The position numbers and the translations under genes are program-made. The notes beneath the pieces are model-generated. The model was not told the DNA's origin, made no database searches, and worked only from the letters and a program-made list of their open reading frames with translations. Below, piece by piece: positions 1 to 10,431 of a stretch of DNA of 64,000 nt (its first letter is position 1; each line of letters starts with the position of its first letter). Origin of the DNA: Opitutia bacterium UBA4506 (GTDB lineage: Bacteria > Verrucomicrobiota > Verrucomicrobiia > Opitutales > Puniceicoccaceae); contig DGMY01000085.1 in NCBI GenBank assembly GCA_002388665.1, positions 22,383 to 86,382 of the forward strand. The letters are read 5' to 3'.

Positions 1-781
1 CTCCGAGGATACTTTCTCCATCAACGGTCGGGAGATAATCGTGCCGACGCCAGAAGGATTTGTCCGGGTAACCGAAGAGATGCCCGCGGTCTTTCGGTAT
101 CTATCCCGGATCTCCGACCCTGTAAACGATACCCTTGCCTACTATATCACAGAGAAGGATGCCACCGCCGCATTGACGGGTGAATTCCCTCCACTCGAAC
201 GAACCCTGTTGCTCAAGATCAACAAGCAGCTGCGTCATAGAGCCGTCGGGCCGAGAGAATTCTCTGGCATGATCAAAATTATCCAGGCGCAAAACCAGAA
301 AATCTTCCAACGTCTTCAGAATGATCTGAAGCTCGCCATGGACGATACCAGCAGCGGGATCAGTGAAGAATTCGATATCGATTTTGCTTTGGGCGTTTCG
401 CAAATGGTTCCTCTGGACCCTCACTTTCAATCAGAGAACTGCCTTAGTTATTCCCTCTATATCAACTACGATGTTTCCGCCAATGACGCCAATTCCGAAG
501 TTATCGTCGCAGCCACGAGTACATTTCTCAACCTCTCTGGTGTAGTCCTGTTTCAATACAGCTACGCCTCCAAGCCGGACTTGGAATGGACTCGGGAAAT
601 TTCCAAGGACTGGGCGGAAGCAACCTTCCTGGCAAACGACGTCGATATCTCGACCTCCGAAGAATTCCACACGGAACCCTGGAAAGAAACAGTCACCTAT
701 GGAGTGCTCGGAGCTGCCTGCGGCGTGGGTGCCACCCTCATTTATGTATTCATCTCTCGTCGCAAGAATCGAAAGCGATAG
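1..781 (+). CDS. C-terminal part of an unknown membrane-anchored protein (5' end outside window)
   Basis: The reading frame is open from base 2 to the TAG stop, so the true start lies before the window; the GTG at 41 is probably internal. About 260 residues are visible. The chain is mixed alpha/beta with no motif I recognise and ends with one hydrophobic segment of about 20 residues (GVLGAACGVGATLIYVFI) followed by a basic tail (SRRKNRKR). This is the pattern of a protein anchored by its C-terminus, with the bulk on the outer face of the cytoplasmic membrane. The next gene follows after about 30 bases on the same strand, so the two are probably co-transcribed. I do not recognise the family and assign no function. 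Confidence 0.75.
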   Translation, partial: SEDTFSINGREIIVPTPEGFVRVTEEMPAVFRYLSRISDPVNDTLAYYITEKDATAALTGEFPPLERTLLLKINKQLRHRAVGPREFSGMIKIIQAQNQKIFQRLQNDLKLAMDDTSSGISEEFDIDFALGVSQMVPLDPHFQSENCLSYSLYINYDVSANDANSEVIVAATSTFLNLSGVVLFQYSYASKPDLEWTREISKDWAEATFLANDVDISTSEEFHTEPWKETVTYGVLGAACGVGATLIYVFISRRKNRKR

Positions 782-811
782 GAGAATGTGGACCTCATAG
801 GAGAAACGACC

Positions 812-1441
812 GTGGACAAACACGAATGGAGGAAACAAGAGAAGGAGATCTATCTCCCGAAACAGAAGCCGACCCTTCTCACCATACCACGATTCAAATA
901 CGTAACCATCTCCGGCAAAGGGAATCCAAACGACCCTGACTTCGCTGAGTACATTGGTGCGTTATATTCCATTTCATACGGCATCAAGATGACCGCCAAG
1001 ATGAAAGGACCCACCCCTCCGGGACACTACGATTATACGGTGTACCCGCTCGAAGGCGTATGGGACATCACAGACGAAGTGAAGAAGAATTTTTCCGGCC
1101 AGATCAACAAGGATGATCTCGTATTTGATTTAATGTTACGCCAACCGGATTTCGTAACAACCGATTATTTCGAAACTATTCGAGAAATTGTGCAAAAGAA
1201 GAAACCCTCTCCTCTTTTGAAGGAGACAAATTTTCGGGAAATCGAGGAAGGCCCCTGCATTCAGATGCTTCATGTGGGTCCCTATGACAACGAACCCGAA
1301 ACCTTCTCGGTGATGGAGGAATTTGCGGCCGAAGCTGGAGTTACCCGCCGATCAAAGGTACACCGCGAAATCTACATCTCCGACTTTCGACGAACAGCCC
1401 CCGAAAAGCTCAAGACTGTACTGCGTTTCCAGATCGATTGA
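812..1441 (+). CDS. GyrI-like small-molecule-binding domain protein
   Basis: A protein of 209 residues resembling the stand-alone GyrI-like family (COG4832 type). The segment FKYVTISGKGNPNDPDF followed by an ALYSISYGIK helix near residues 25-50 is characteristic, as is the C-terminal IQMLHVGPYDNEPETF stretch near 155. Related proteins share the SOUL/GyrI fold that binds small hydrophobic ligands; a few act as hydrolases or drug-binding domains of regulators. I chose the GTG at 812 because GGAGAA lies 6 bases upstream; an in-frame GTG at 788 would add eight residues but has its purine box almost abutting it. No DNA-binding domain is attached. The specific ligand is unknown. Confidence 0.8.
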   Translation: MDKHEWRKQEKEIYLPKQKPTLLTIPRFKYVTISGKGNPNDPDFAEYIGALYSISYGIKMTAKMKGPTPPGHYDYTVYPLEGVWDITDEVKKNFSGQINKDDLVFDLMLRQPDFVTTDYFETIREIVQKKKPSPLLKETNFREIEEGPCIQMLHVGPYDNEPETFSVMEEFAAEAGVTRRSKVHREIYISDFRRTAPEKLKTVLRFQID

Positions 1442-1505
1442 GGGCTCATCCTCATGGGAAAACTCTGGGAGGATTGTTACGCCTGCCCTATCCCCATCGT
1501 CCGGA

Positions 1506-4500
1506 TCAAGGGACGGTAACCCGGAGAAACATCGTTGACGCACTGATTGATACACTAAAGTCCACCTTTACATAGGTTCCGTCTAAGGTTTCAGCGATAC
1601 CCTCCGTAATATCCCACGATCCTGTATTAGGATCATAGGTACGAATAGTATTCCAAGAAACCATGTCACTGGATTCCTGGATTTCAAGAGACACATCAGA
1701 AACCAGTCGTCGGTTGAAACAGAGCATGATCTGACCACCCGCGTTCACCATGCGGGTCAAGGCGGTAGCCTCAGGATTCACCGGATCCCCTCCGAGCGCA
1801 TATTCCAAAGCCACTGAGTATGAATCGCCATCCGGGTCGTCCATTCCGGTTACCGCCCCTGCGGCCAAACCGGAGAAGTCGTATGAGGCAATCCAGTCGC
1901 TCAGGGAGAGACTCGCCACTTCCGGGAGGGAAACGAGAATCGTACCGGAATCTCCTACGGCTACGAATCGGTCACCGCCGAAAATCACCTCATTCAAATC
2001 ATTAGAACCCAGACTGATTTCCCGGACCCAGCGGCTCGAACCATCACTGGAGTCAATCGGATTGCGAATCGCCTCTGGAGTCGCGGTTAACACCGAGCCT
2101 CCTGACCCGACCACCCGGAAGCTCGAGTTCCCGTAGACAATCGAGCTCAATTCGGGGTTATCCACGGTTACGCTCTCGGGAATCGAGTTTTGATACCAAG
2201 TCACTCCACCATCTTCGGAGTAGATATAGGTTCTGCTGGAAGTGATGGCGACAAAAAGGCCATCACCATAGGCGACGCTTTCCAGAGAGATACTCTGAGT
2301 CCCCAGAACCTGTTGCGACCAACTAATCCCGTTCGAGGAAGTCAGTACCGTACCAAATGTACCAACCGCAACGAAGCGAGGTGATCCTCCCGAATTCACT
2401 CCAAGAACCAAATCGGTAAGACGGTTTGAGGTAGGAAGACCTCTAGCAGACCAGCTCGAACCATTCGACGAAGTGTATAACAATCCCGAAACCGAAGACT
2501 CGATGGCCACAAACAGACCCTGCCCGTATTCAACCTTGGCCAAGAACGATGACGTCGGTGAAGTGCCGCTCGACCAGGTCATACCTCCATTCGTGGAATA
2601 CTGAACCGTTCCGCCGCTACCGACGGCGACAAATCGGTCTCCTCCATAAACCACGTCGAATAGATTTCGTGTGGGTTGGCTGGGAATCAACGCATCCCAC
2701 TGAGTGACATCAACCGTCGCATCGGTCGAACGAGCTATAGCACCCGACTCACCAACAGCGACATATTGATTATTTCCATACGCTACGCCGTTAAAATCCA
2801 AACTGGTCGTAACTGGTGCTCGACCGAAATTGGAGACCGTAAAGGTTTGTTCGACCGGATCAGCGGCAAACACGTTGACGTTCCCCGCTTGAGTCGCCTG
2901 AACGGTCACCTCGCCCGCAGCCCCATTCAGGGTCAACGTGCTGCCGGAGATGGAGGCGATATCAGTTCCATCAACGACGGTGAAGATCACAGGATAATCT
3001 ACCGAAGATGCCTCAGATTCGCTGTCTCCGATAAACGTACGAGCGACAAGCGGGATGGAGATCACGCTTCCCTCAAACTGGTCATCGATAGGGTCGAATT
3101 CGAGCGTCTGGCTCGCTTTGGACACCGTAACACTCAGCTGCCCGGACGCCGGACCGTAATCTCCACTTGGATCAGCAACTGCGGAGATCTGGATCGTCCC
3201 CGCCGAGAGAATGGTCACGGTTGATCCGTCGAGTGAGGCGACGGTGCCATCCCCGAGGGAGAAGGTGATCTCTCCTCCCCCATCGGCAGACGCATTAATG
3301 ACAAAGGGAGCATCACCAAAGGTTTTGGGACCAGGATCAACGAAGTTGATATTCTGTTCGTATTTCGAAATATAGAATGACTGACGAACCGGGTCTGCGG
3401 TGACTCCTGAGCCCGGCAGTGCGTAGGCCTCGAGGATTACCTCGCCCTGCGAGTCATCCGATCCCTCTATAGACACCTCATGGCGATAGGTGAGGTTACC
3501 GTTGCCATCGTCCTCATCGTAGCTGGTCACGGTGACCAACCCAACTCCTTGGACGATCTGGACCCCTACATCCGCACCATTCGAAGTCTTGGCCTCTACA
3601 AAAAAGTTTGGATCGGAAAGAAGCTTGTCGGGGATTGCCTTGAAGACGATATCAGAGGTTTCGGCGGCGATGGTGTAGGTGACCGTTTCATTGAGTGGCG
3701 AATAGGTCGCGTCGCCGGCGTTAAAGATGCGGATGACCACATCGCTACCGACTGATCCGGACTCCAGAGTGAGTGAAGACCCGCTAATCGAGGCATCTCC
3801 GCTCACAACCTCGAACTCAACCGGAATTCCCGTCGGATCACCGGAAGTCGCATCAGTTGCGGTCGCCGATAGGCCGATTGGAGAGGCTGAGTACATCAAT
3901 GAACCGGCCGCCGGGAAAAGGTTTTCATAATTCTGGGACTCTCCGACTACGGTAAACGACTGTTCCTCACCCGGAACTCCGAGGAAATTGTCGGCCACTG
4001 GTAGGGACGCCCTCACTACATAATCACCGGGGTCGCCGGAGATCGTAAGTGTAGCGGTAGTCGAACCATCGGGTTGAAGAGCGACCGATGAAATGACTCC
4101 AGTGCCCTCGACTAGAGCGAACTGCACCTCTTGGTCAGACGGTGTTCCGCTGGAAAGAGCTGTCGCGCTCAAGGTCACATCGGTTCCCACCAGGGGTGCG
4201 GAGATCGCGGGGAAGTCGATGGTCTGTGCTACCTTGGAAGCAGAGAGGCCCGAGGTCAGGATGGTCCCGGCGTCACCGACGATCACAAACACCTCGGAGC
4301 GGAACGTTGCGCGATTCAAAGTTTCGGTCGTACCGCTCACGCGCAATTTCCAAGAGGCACCCGAATCGGTACTACTGTAGATCGACCCGCCTGCCCCGGC
4401 TACGATGTAACGATCGGTCCCGTAGGTCAGAGCGAACAAATCGGATTCGATTGGCGAAGGACGGACAGCCCAACTGGACCCACTATCGGGCGAGAACAAA

Positions 4501-7500
4501 ATTTGCCCTGCCGAACCGACAACGAGGATCTCGCCCTCTCCATCGCCCGCTACCGCATTCAACGTGACGGTATCGCCGGGGAAGGAGGAAACCGTCCAAC
4601 TTGCGCCGAGATCCTCACTGAGGAGAACCGTACTTCCACCAACCGCGACCAACGAACCGTTGGTGTAGGTAATATCAACCAGATCCGAGGTGACACCTGT
4701 ATCAATCAGCGACCAGGTCTCACCATTGAGAGAACGCCAAATCGCACCTCCGTTTCCTACCGCAAAGAATTGGCCTGCTGCGTATTCAATCGCATTGAGG
4801 GATTCGAGACCCGAAGCTCCGAGGAGCAGCCACGTCTCTCCATCAAGGGAATAGAACGGGATGCCCCCGTCGCCCACGGCGATATAAATAGCTGGGATAC
4901 CCCCGTAGGCCACATCGCGCAGGATACCGGAACTATTGGCCCGCAAGGTCCAATTCTGCGCATCAGCGGATTGGAGCACGGTCAAAGAATCTCCCACGGC
5001 GAAGAAGCTCGACCCCTCGAAACCGATTCCGTACAGATCCTTCGTCGTTCCGGAAGAGACGCTCTGCCAGACATCACCGGTTTCGGCGGCCTCGACTGTG
5101 ATCGTATCGGAAACCGATGCCGCGGGGAGATAATCGCCATCCCCGGACTGGGAGGCCTCGACCACGACGATGCCATTCCCGCTGAAGACCAGTTGATCGC
5201 CATCCTGAATCGAGGCCGGCCCACTCGTCACCGCAAAGGTGACCGGAAGACCACTCGTTGCACTCGCGACCAGCGTCAATGGAGGGTCCGCCTCTCCCGC
5301 GGTGGCCGGGGCGTCGAAATCAATGGTCTGGGTCGCCTGTGTCGCGGTGAAGGTACGGACGACCTCGGCCGCCGATGCATAGGTACCATCTCCCGGTTGA
5401 TTCGCGGTTAGGGTCACTGACCCCGCACCAGTCACCGATACGGTGGCGACTCCCCCGGTTTGCTCGGTAATGACAGCCGGACCGGATTCGACGGTGACGG
5501 TCGGAGTGAGTCCCGAGTCGGTAGTCGCCACGACATCAAAGCTCCCCCCGCCAAACTGTTTTTCGGAAACGGACCCCGGTGCTGCCGAGCCACTTTCTCC
5601 AAAGAAGTCGATCGTCTGGGTTGTGAGAAGAACATCAAAGGAAACCTCGACCGGCGTCGCGGCATTGAACTGAACGCTACCGGACTGGGTCGCGCGAACC
5701 ACAACGGTACCGACGGTACCATCGAGAACGATGTCGGATCCGGAAACCGAAGCGGGCCCGCTGACGATCTCCAGAGTCACGGGGAGACCACTGGTGGCGA
5801 TGACCTGGGGCGCGAAAGGTGAATCGCTGACCACCTTATCCCCAATCGAGAGGAAAATGATCTGCTGATCGGTCCGCTCCTCAATGCGCCCGGAAGTGAG
5901 GATGGTCTGGAAGTCACCGACCAAGGTAAAGACCCCGTTGAAGTAGGCCACCCCGTTCAGGGCATAGTCGGTACCGACCGGACGGCTCAACCATTCCGAC
6001 GAGTTGTTGGAGGAAAGGACCGTGCCACCGGCGCCTACAGTGAGGAAGTTCTCCTGACCGAACGCGACCGCATTGAGATCTTCGACCGTGCCGGAGTTCT
6101 TCTGGCTCCAGCTCGATCCGTTATCGACCGAAATGTAGATCGTACCCTCTTCTCCTACGGCCGACCAGTAACCGCCGGCGGTGAGTTCACCAAACCCGAT
6201 TGAGACGAGATTGGAGGAAATCCCGGATGTCTCGGTCGTCCAACTGATTCCGTCCGAGCTGGAAAGAACGGTCCCCGCGTCCCCGACTGCGAGAAAGAGG
6301 CCGTCCTGAAAGTGAACTGCATTCAAGTCGGCCGTCACCCCCGAATCCTCAACCGTCCACTCCGAAGCGCCGGCGTTGGCGAGGATGGTACCGTTCTGCC
6401 CGACGGCCACGGTGTTGCCTCCACCGGAAGCGACGCCATTGAGGTTCTCAAGAACCGGCGCAGAGTCGCGGGACCATTCATCCCCGTCTTCGGACCGGAG
6501 GATATTGCCGTATTGCCCTATCGCGACAAATCCCGAGTCGTTCGTCGTAACCGCGTGGAAATTCACATTCTCCCCCTGAAGGGCGGGTACGGTGGTTGGA
6601 GCTTCCCAGCTAATCGAGTTGTCGCTGCGAAGGATCGTCTCTCCGTCCCCTACGGTCACGTAGCGCCCGAGCGAATCGACAGCCACGGCCCGCAGTGCGC
6701 CGAGATTTTCACTGGTTCGGAGGACCCAGGTCTCCGCATCCTCTGAATAGAGAATCCGGCCATCATCGCCCACAGCGACGTAACTTTGGTCTCCAAAGGC
6801 CAAACCGTTGAGGTTCTCGGTGATACCCGGGAAACTGCGGAAATCGGGATCGATCCCCGAAATCGCCCCATTCTCGCCCGCATACACGTAACCGCCCCCG
6901 CCGTTGCCCGGAGAGTAGAGAGAGGCGTAGGTGGTAAAGGAACTCAGGGCGCTGATCCGCCAGGTCTCGGTGAACGGATTGTAGGTCAATCGACCCTCAC
7001 CGAAGGCCCAGACCTCTGAGTCACCTGCCGACACGGTCAGCAAGTTGCCCTCAAAGTATTCATCTTCCTGGATTTCAGGAGACTCTTGGCGAGTCCAATA
7101 CTGACCATCGGTAGAGAAGAACAATTGCGCCATATTTGCGGTCTCGTCAGCAGAAACCTGGTAATTGGCCGCATCCCCGACAGCGATCCAAATATCAAAA
7201 TCATCGTAAAATACTGAATCCCGCAGGGTTGCTGCACCGTGAATGCCGTTATAGGACCCACCGTTCCAAGTAGTACCGTTGGTGGAATAGAAGATGGAGG
7301 AAGCTTCACCCGTGACGACGAAGAGACCATTCCCGAAGGAAACGCTATTCACATCGACGGTCCAGGTAGTGATCACCGTCCAGTTCTCGGCATCGGTCGA
7401 GCTGATCAACTTTTGCCCCCCCACTGCGAGATATCGACCGGCGCCGTAGGCGACCCCCAAGAGGTTTTCAGTAAGCGGGCTCCCGTCATTTTCGACTACG

Positions 7501-10079
7501 GACTTTTCTTCCCAATTCTGACCGTCCTCGGAGATGAGGATTTGCCCATTGTCACCCACTGCGACGAAACCATTATCAGCGTAGACCACATCGTTGATGT
7601 TGGTCCCCAAATCTCCCGTATACCGGAACGTCCACTCCTCAAGCCCGGTCGAGCCGGCTGTCGGAGAAGTCAGGATGCTTCCGTTGTCCCCCACGGCCAC
7701 GAACTGATCGTCGACAACCGCCACATCGTAGAGAGAATTCTGGGTCGAGGCCGTTTGCGACGACCAGTCTCCTTCCACGTCGGAGACCAAGACCGAAAAT
7801 CCTTCTCCAAAGGCATAGAAGGAGTCGTTGGCGTAAAGAGCCGACTCGAGGTCTCCGGTCACAGAGGAGATTCGACGAGTCCAAATGTTCCCATTGGGCG
7901 AGCTCAGGATCGCCCCGTCTGCTCCAACCGCCAAAAATTCATCCTCCGACGCAGTGACCCCGAGCAAATCGTTGTCCACGTCGGTATCTTTTGGAGTCCA
8001 CGATTCGCCATCCAGCGAGACCACGGCGGTTCCACTGCCACCGACCGCGACAAACCTCCCGTTGGCGTAGTGAACATCGTACAATTCATGACTTCCCACC
8101 GTTTTGACTTCCCAGGTCATACCATCGGCCGAGTAGGCGGCCACCTGATTGGCTCCCACTGCCGCGTAGACGGCACCGTTGTGGGTAACAGCATTGAAAT
8201 CGCCCCCAAAGCCCCCGCCGAACAAGGTGGCAAATGTCACCGTCCAATTTTCCCCATCCGCGGAGTACATAATAAGTCCTCCCGTCCCCACAGAGAGAAA
8301 TCCGATGGGCGAGTAAGTCACATCGCGTAAATCGACGGAGGCCACAGCTGGAACGGATACCGTTGTCCAGCTGAACCCACCGTTGGTGGAGCGGTAGATG
8401 GTACCATTGTCTCCCACAGCGACCGTGATCGATCCATCGGAGGCAATTCCTCGAACGGCATTCGGCGTGGTGGAGTTTCGGACCGTCCAATCAAAGCCAC
8501 TACCCGAAGTCATTACACTGTTGTTCTGACCGACGGCCATAATGAGACCGTCCCAGAAGACCGCCCCCATCATATCGAAGCGGAAGGGAGAAATCGACTC
8601 GGTCCAGCGCTCCCCATCGTCGGCGTGCGAGCGAAGAATGCGCCCGCCCTCGCCAATCGCGACGAGGTACTCGTCGTTCTTCACAATGGCCAGCAAATCG
8701 TAGTTCGTTCCCGAATAGACAGTCTTACTATTCGTCAGCCCGGTGATTCGCTCAATCGTGCCACTATCCCCCACTACATAAGTAACCCCCGCCTCGGTCG
8801 TGAGCAGATCATTGAAATCTCCCTGGAAGCCAAAGCTATTGATCATCCAGGAACCGACGGACCCCGAGTAGCGGCTGCCGCTCTCCGAAACGACCTGCCA
8901 CGTCGACAGCACATCGGAGTACTCGATCGCGTTCGGAACCAGGGGGAGAGAAGGAAAGGAGGGGTCGTTGGTCCAATTTGTCCCGTTCGCCGAAGTGTAG
9001 AGTACCGCCTGCCCCGAGCCGTTGGTTCCCACCGCATAGTACTCGTTGGTGTCATTCGAGAATCCCACTGTGTAGAGATCGGTATCCGCCGGAATGCCGG
9101 TGTTGGTCAGAGCCCAAGTAAGGCCATCCGCCGACGAGAGAACGGTCTCATTCATCCCCACAGCCACGTAGAGTCCGTTGCCAAACGTGAGTCCTTGCAA
9201 GTGATCGGTGACCCCCGAGTTCGGATTCGTCCACGTGGAGACATCGGTCGGATCGGTCCCCTGGACCAGAAAACCGGAGGCTCCCACCCCTACGAACTGG
9301 GTCTGCGTCTCGTTGACCGCGACGTCGAGAAGGAACTCGGTCGACGACAACTGCGGCGCTTGCCACGTCCATTGATCGAGAAAGCCCGGATCGCCATCGG
9401 GTTCGTCACCCTCTACCACCAAAGTCTCGGTGTAGGTCGTCGCTTCGAGCAAGTCACCATCCGGATCGCCAGCGTCATAATTGGTCTCATCCCCATAGGC
9501 CTGCAGAAGGATCGCGCCGGTACCGTAGACATTTACTCGGCCACTCACGGGGTCCACCGCCGCCGGTCCGTCGATCACGTCAAATCCTAAGCCCTGCCCC
9601 TCATCGGGGTCCACTTCGACCGTCACCCCAAAAGAAGAATCCCCGAGGACAAACTCGGGGAGATCGATGAAAGACAGATTCTGTGGGCGGCGTACGGTAA
9701 AAGTCCGGGTGATCTGTTCTACGATCACCTCGTCGACCGTCAACGTCGCTTCCAAAGTGACAACGGCCGAGTCGTTCAAATCGTCGGAGAGGAATACATC
9801 GTTGTCGACGATGGAGATCGGGTTGACAACCGAGGCATTCCGCGTGGCCGGCAAGACATCAATAATCGCCACTGTGACCGTTCCTGATGTCGCCACCGTC
9901 TCGATCTCAAAGGAATCTCCCCCCAAGACCTTGTCGCTGATCGATCCCGGGGCCGCGGAATCAGGCTCCCCAAAGAAACTGATGGTGTCTTGAGCGACTA
10001 TCGGCGTGAGGCCCAAAAACGCCGAAATTATGTAAAGAGCAGATTTTCGCCACAGGCGAGAAAAGGGAGTGCGTTTCAT
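1506..10079 (-). CDS. Giant secreted beta-propeller / Ig-like repeat protein (2857 aa)
   Basis: Signal peptide at residues 1-30 ending in VAQ. A short Ig/cadherin-like region (about 31-225) is followed by a long array (about 230-1395) of blades of the form [FY]VAVGxxGxIxxSxDGxxW, like Ycf48/BNR-type propellers. Ig-like modules opening with QTIDF follow (about 1400-1665), then a second blade array (about 1668-1940), more Ig-like modules (about 1945-2415), a third array (about 2420-2720), and a C-terminal domain with DDPDGD and EYALGGDP. I count 28, 7 and 7 blades by eye. The C-terminal domain is common on exported Verrucomicrobia proteins and may serve secretion or surface attachment. The start is supported by AAGGA about six bases before the ATG. 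The ligand is unknown; adhesion or carbohydrate binding are only possibilities. Length and repetitiveness make assembly errors possible. Confidence 0.9.
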   Translation of the reverse strand: MKRTPFSRLWRKSALYIISAFLGLTPIVAQDTISFFGEPDSAAPGSISDKVLGGDSFEIETVATSGTVTVAIIDVLPATRNASVVNPISIVDNDVFLSDDLNDSAVVTLEATLTVDEVIVEQITRTFTVRRPQNLSFIDLPEFVLGDSSFGVTVEVDPDEGQGLGFDVIDGPAAVDPVSGRVNVYGTGAILLQAYGDETNYDAGDPDGDLLEATTYTETLVVEGDEPDGDPGFLDQWTWQAPQLSSTEFLLDVAVNETQTQFVGVGASGFLVQGTDPTDVSTWTNPNSGVTDHLQGLTFGNGLYVAVGMNETVLSSADGLTWALTNTGIPADTDLYTVGFSNDTNEYYAVGTNGSGQAVLYTSANGTNWTNDPSFPSLPLVPNAIEYSDVLSTWQVVSESGSRYSGSVGSWMINSFGFQGDFNDLLTTEAGVTYVVGDSGTIERITGLTNSKTVYSGTNYDLLAIVKNDEYLVAIGEGGRILRSHADDGERWTESISPFRFDMMGAVFWDGLIMAVGQNNSVMTSGSGFDWTVRNSTTPNAVRGIASDGSITVAVGDNGTIYRSTNGGFSWTTVSVPAVASVDLRDVTYSPIGFLSVGTGGLIMYSADGENWTVTFATLFGGGFGGDFNAVTHNGAVYAAVGANQVAAYSADGMTWEVKTVGSHELYDVHYANGRFVAVGGSGTAVVSLDGESWTPKDTDVDNDLLGVTASEDEFLAVGADGAILSSPNGNIWTRRISSVTGDLESALYANDSFYAFGEGFSVLVSDVEGDWSSQTASTQNSLYDVAVVDDQFVAVGDNGSILTSPTAGSTGLEEWTFRYTGDLGTNINDVVYADNGFVAVGDNGQILISEDGQNWEEKSVVENDGSPLTENLLGVAYGAGRYLAVGGQKLISSTDAENWTVITTWTVDVNSVSFGNGLFVVTGEASSIFYSTNGTTWNGGSYNGIHGAATLRDSVFYDDFDIWIAVGDAANYQVSADETANMAQLFFSTDGQYWTRQESPEIQEDEYFEGNLLTVSAGDSEVWAFGEGRLTYNPFTETWRISALSSFTTYASLYSPGNGGGGYVYAGENGAISGIDPDFRSFPGITENLNGLAFGDQSYVAVGDDGRILYSEDAETWVLRTSENLGALRAVAVDSLGRYVTVGDGETILRSDNSISWEAPTTVPALQGENVNFHAVTTNDSGFVAIGQYGNILRSEDGDEWSRDSAPVLENLNGVASGGGNTVAVGQNGTILANAGASEWTVEDSGVTADLNAVHFQDGLFLAVGDAGTVLSSSDGISWTTETSGISSNLVSIGFGELTAGGYWSAVGEEGTIYISVDNGSSWSQKNSGTVEDLNAVAFGQENFLTVGAGGTVLSSNNSSEWLSRPVGTDYALNGVAYFNGVFTLVGDFQTILTSGRIEERTDQQIIFLSIGDKVVSDSPFAPQVIATSGLPVTLEIVSGPASVSGSDIVLDGTVGTVVVRATQSGSVQFNAATPVEVSFDVLLTTQTIDFFGESGSAAPGSVSEKQFGGGSFDVVATTDSGLTPTVTVESGPAVITEQTGGVATVSVTGAGSVTLTANQPGDGTYASAAEVVRTFTATQATQTIDFDAPATAGEADPPLTLVASATSGLPVTFAVTSGPASIQDGDQLVFSGNGIVVVEASQSGDGDYLPAASVSDTITVEAAETGDVWQSVSSGTTKDLYGIGFEGSSFFAVGDSLTVLQSADAQNWTLRANSSGILRDVAYGGIPAIYIAVGDGGIPFYSLDGETWLLLGASGLESLNAIEYAAGQFFAVGNGGAIWRSLNGETWSLIDTGVTSDLVDITYTNGSLVAVGGSTVLLSEDLGASWTVSSFPGDTVTLNAVAGDGEGEILVVGSAGQILFSPDSGSSWAVRPSPIESDLFALTYGTDRYIVAGAGGSIYSSTDSGASWKLRVSGTTETLNRATFRSEVFVIVGDAGTILTSGLSASKVAQTIDFPAISAPLVGTDVTLSATALSSGTPSDQEVQFALVEGTGVISSVALQPDGSTTATLTISGDPGDYVVRASLPVADNFLGVPGEEQSFTVVGESQNYENLFPAAGSLMYSASPIGLSATATDATSGDPTGIPVEFEVVSGDASISGSSLTLESGSVGSDVVIRIFNAGDATYSPLNETVTYTIAAETSDIVFKAIPDKLLSDPNFFVEAKTSNGADVGVQIVQGVGLVTVTSYDEDDGNGNLTYRHEVSIEGSDDSQGEVILEAYALPGSGVTADPVRQSFYISKYEQNINFVDPGPKTFGDAPFVINASADGGGEITFSLGDGTVASLDGSTVTILSAGTIQISAVADPSGDYGPASGQLSVTVSKASQTLEFDPIDDQFEGSVISIPLVARTFIGDSESEASSVDYPVIFTVVDGTDIASISGSTLTLNGAAGEVTVQATQAGNVNVFAADPVEQTFTVSNFGRAPVTTSLDFNGVAYGNNQYVAVGESGAIARSTDATVDVTQWDALIPSQPTRNLFDVVYGGDRFVAVGSGGTVQYSTNGGMTWSSGTSPTSSFLAKVEYGQGLFVAIESSVSGLLYTSSNGSSWSARGLPTSNRLTDLVLGVNSGGSPRFVAVGTFGTVLTSSNGISWSQQVLGTQSISLESVAYGDGLFVAITSSRTYIYSEDGGVTWYQNSIPESVTVDNPELSSIVYGNSSFRVVGSGGSVLTATPEAIRNPIDSSDGSSRWVREISLGSNDLNEVIFGGDRFVAVGDSGTILVSLPEVASLSLSDWIASYDFSGLAAGAVTGMDDPDGDSYSVALEYALGGDPVNPEATALTRMVNAGGQIMLCFNRRLVSDVSLEIQESSDMVSWNTIRTYDPNTGSWDITEGIAETLDGTYVKVDFSVSISASTMFLRVTVP

Positions 10080-10431
10080 ATGATTCCTTAAGTCTCCCGA
10101 TAAGAAGGGATTAAAGACTCTCGAGAGAAAGCTTCAGCTTACCCTTTCCGTTTTGCCGTTCAAGCTCTCAATCCCATTCAAAAAAGCCTTCACTTTGATT
10201 TTACGATCTCCGATGGGAAAAGCAAAATCCCTCAATCGACCCGCCTCAGGTGAATCCTGAAATACCTGTTCCCCAGTGAGATAAAGAGAGCCGCAGCTAC
10301 CACTGCAAGGATGTAGGTTCAGCTTAATAAAGAGTCCTCCCCATAGCAATTGCGCTAGAATAGGCGCATCCCTTTAACAACACTGCTGGAGAAACCAGGG
10401 GTTCACCACCTATTCAAAATGAAACGGCCTC
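10080..10431. other. Intergenic region between giant gene and hydrolase
   Basis: This 352-base gap separates two genes that both run leftwards, so it should hold a transcript end for the hydrolase and the promoter of the giant gene. The ribosome binding site of the giant gene (AAGGA on the minus strand) lies at its left edge, and CTCTCGAGAG forms a short palindrome near 10119-10128. A 71-codon minus-strand frame (10134-10349) exists but shows no domain, signal peptide or convincing ribosome binding site, so I do not call it. Confidence 0.4.

Noticed and set aside
2676..8330. Several long plus-strand frames opposite the giant propeller gene (up to 426 codons)
   Set aside because: They are antisense shadows of a GC-rich repetitive coding sequence; composition is Arg/Gly/Pro-rich and no domain is seen.
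10134..10349. 71-codon minus-strand frame between the giant gene and the hydrolase
   Set aside because: No ribosome binding site, signal peptide or family resemblance; it lies in a normal promoter gap.
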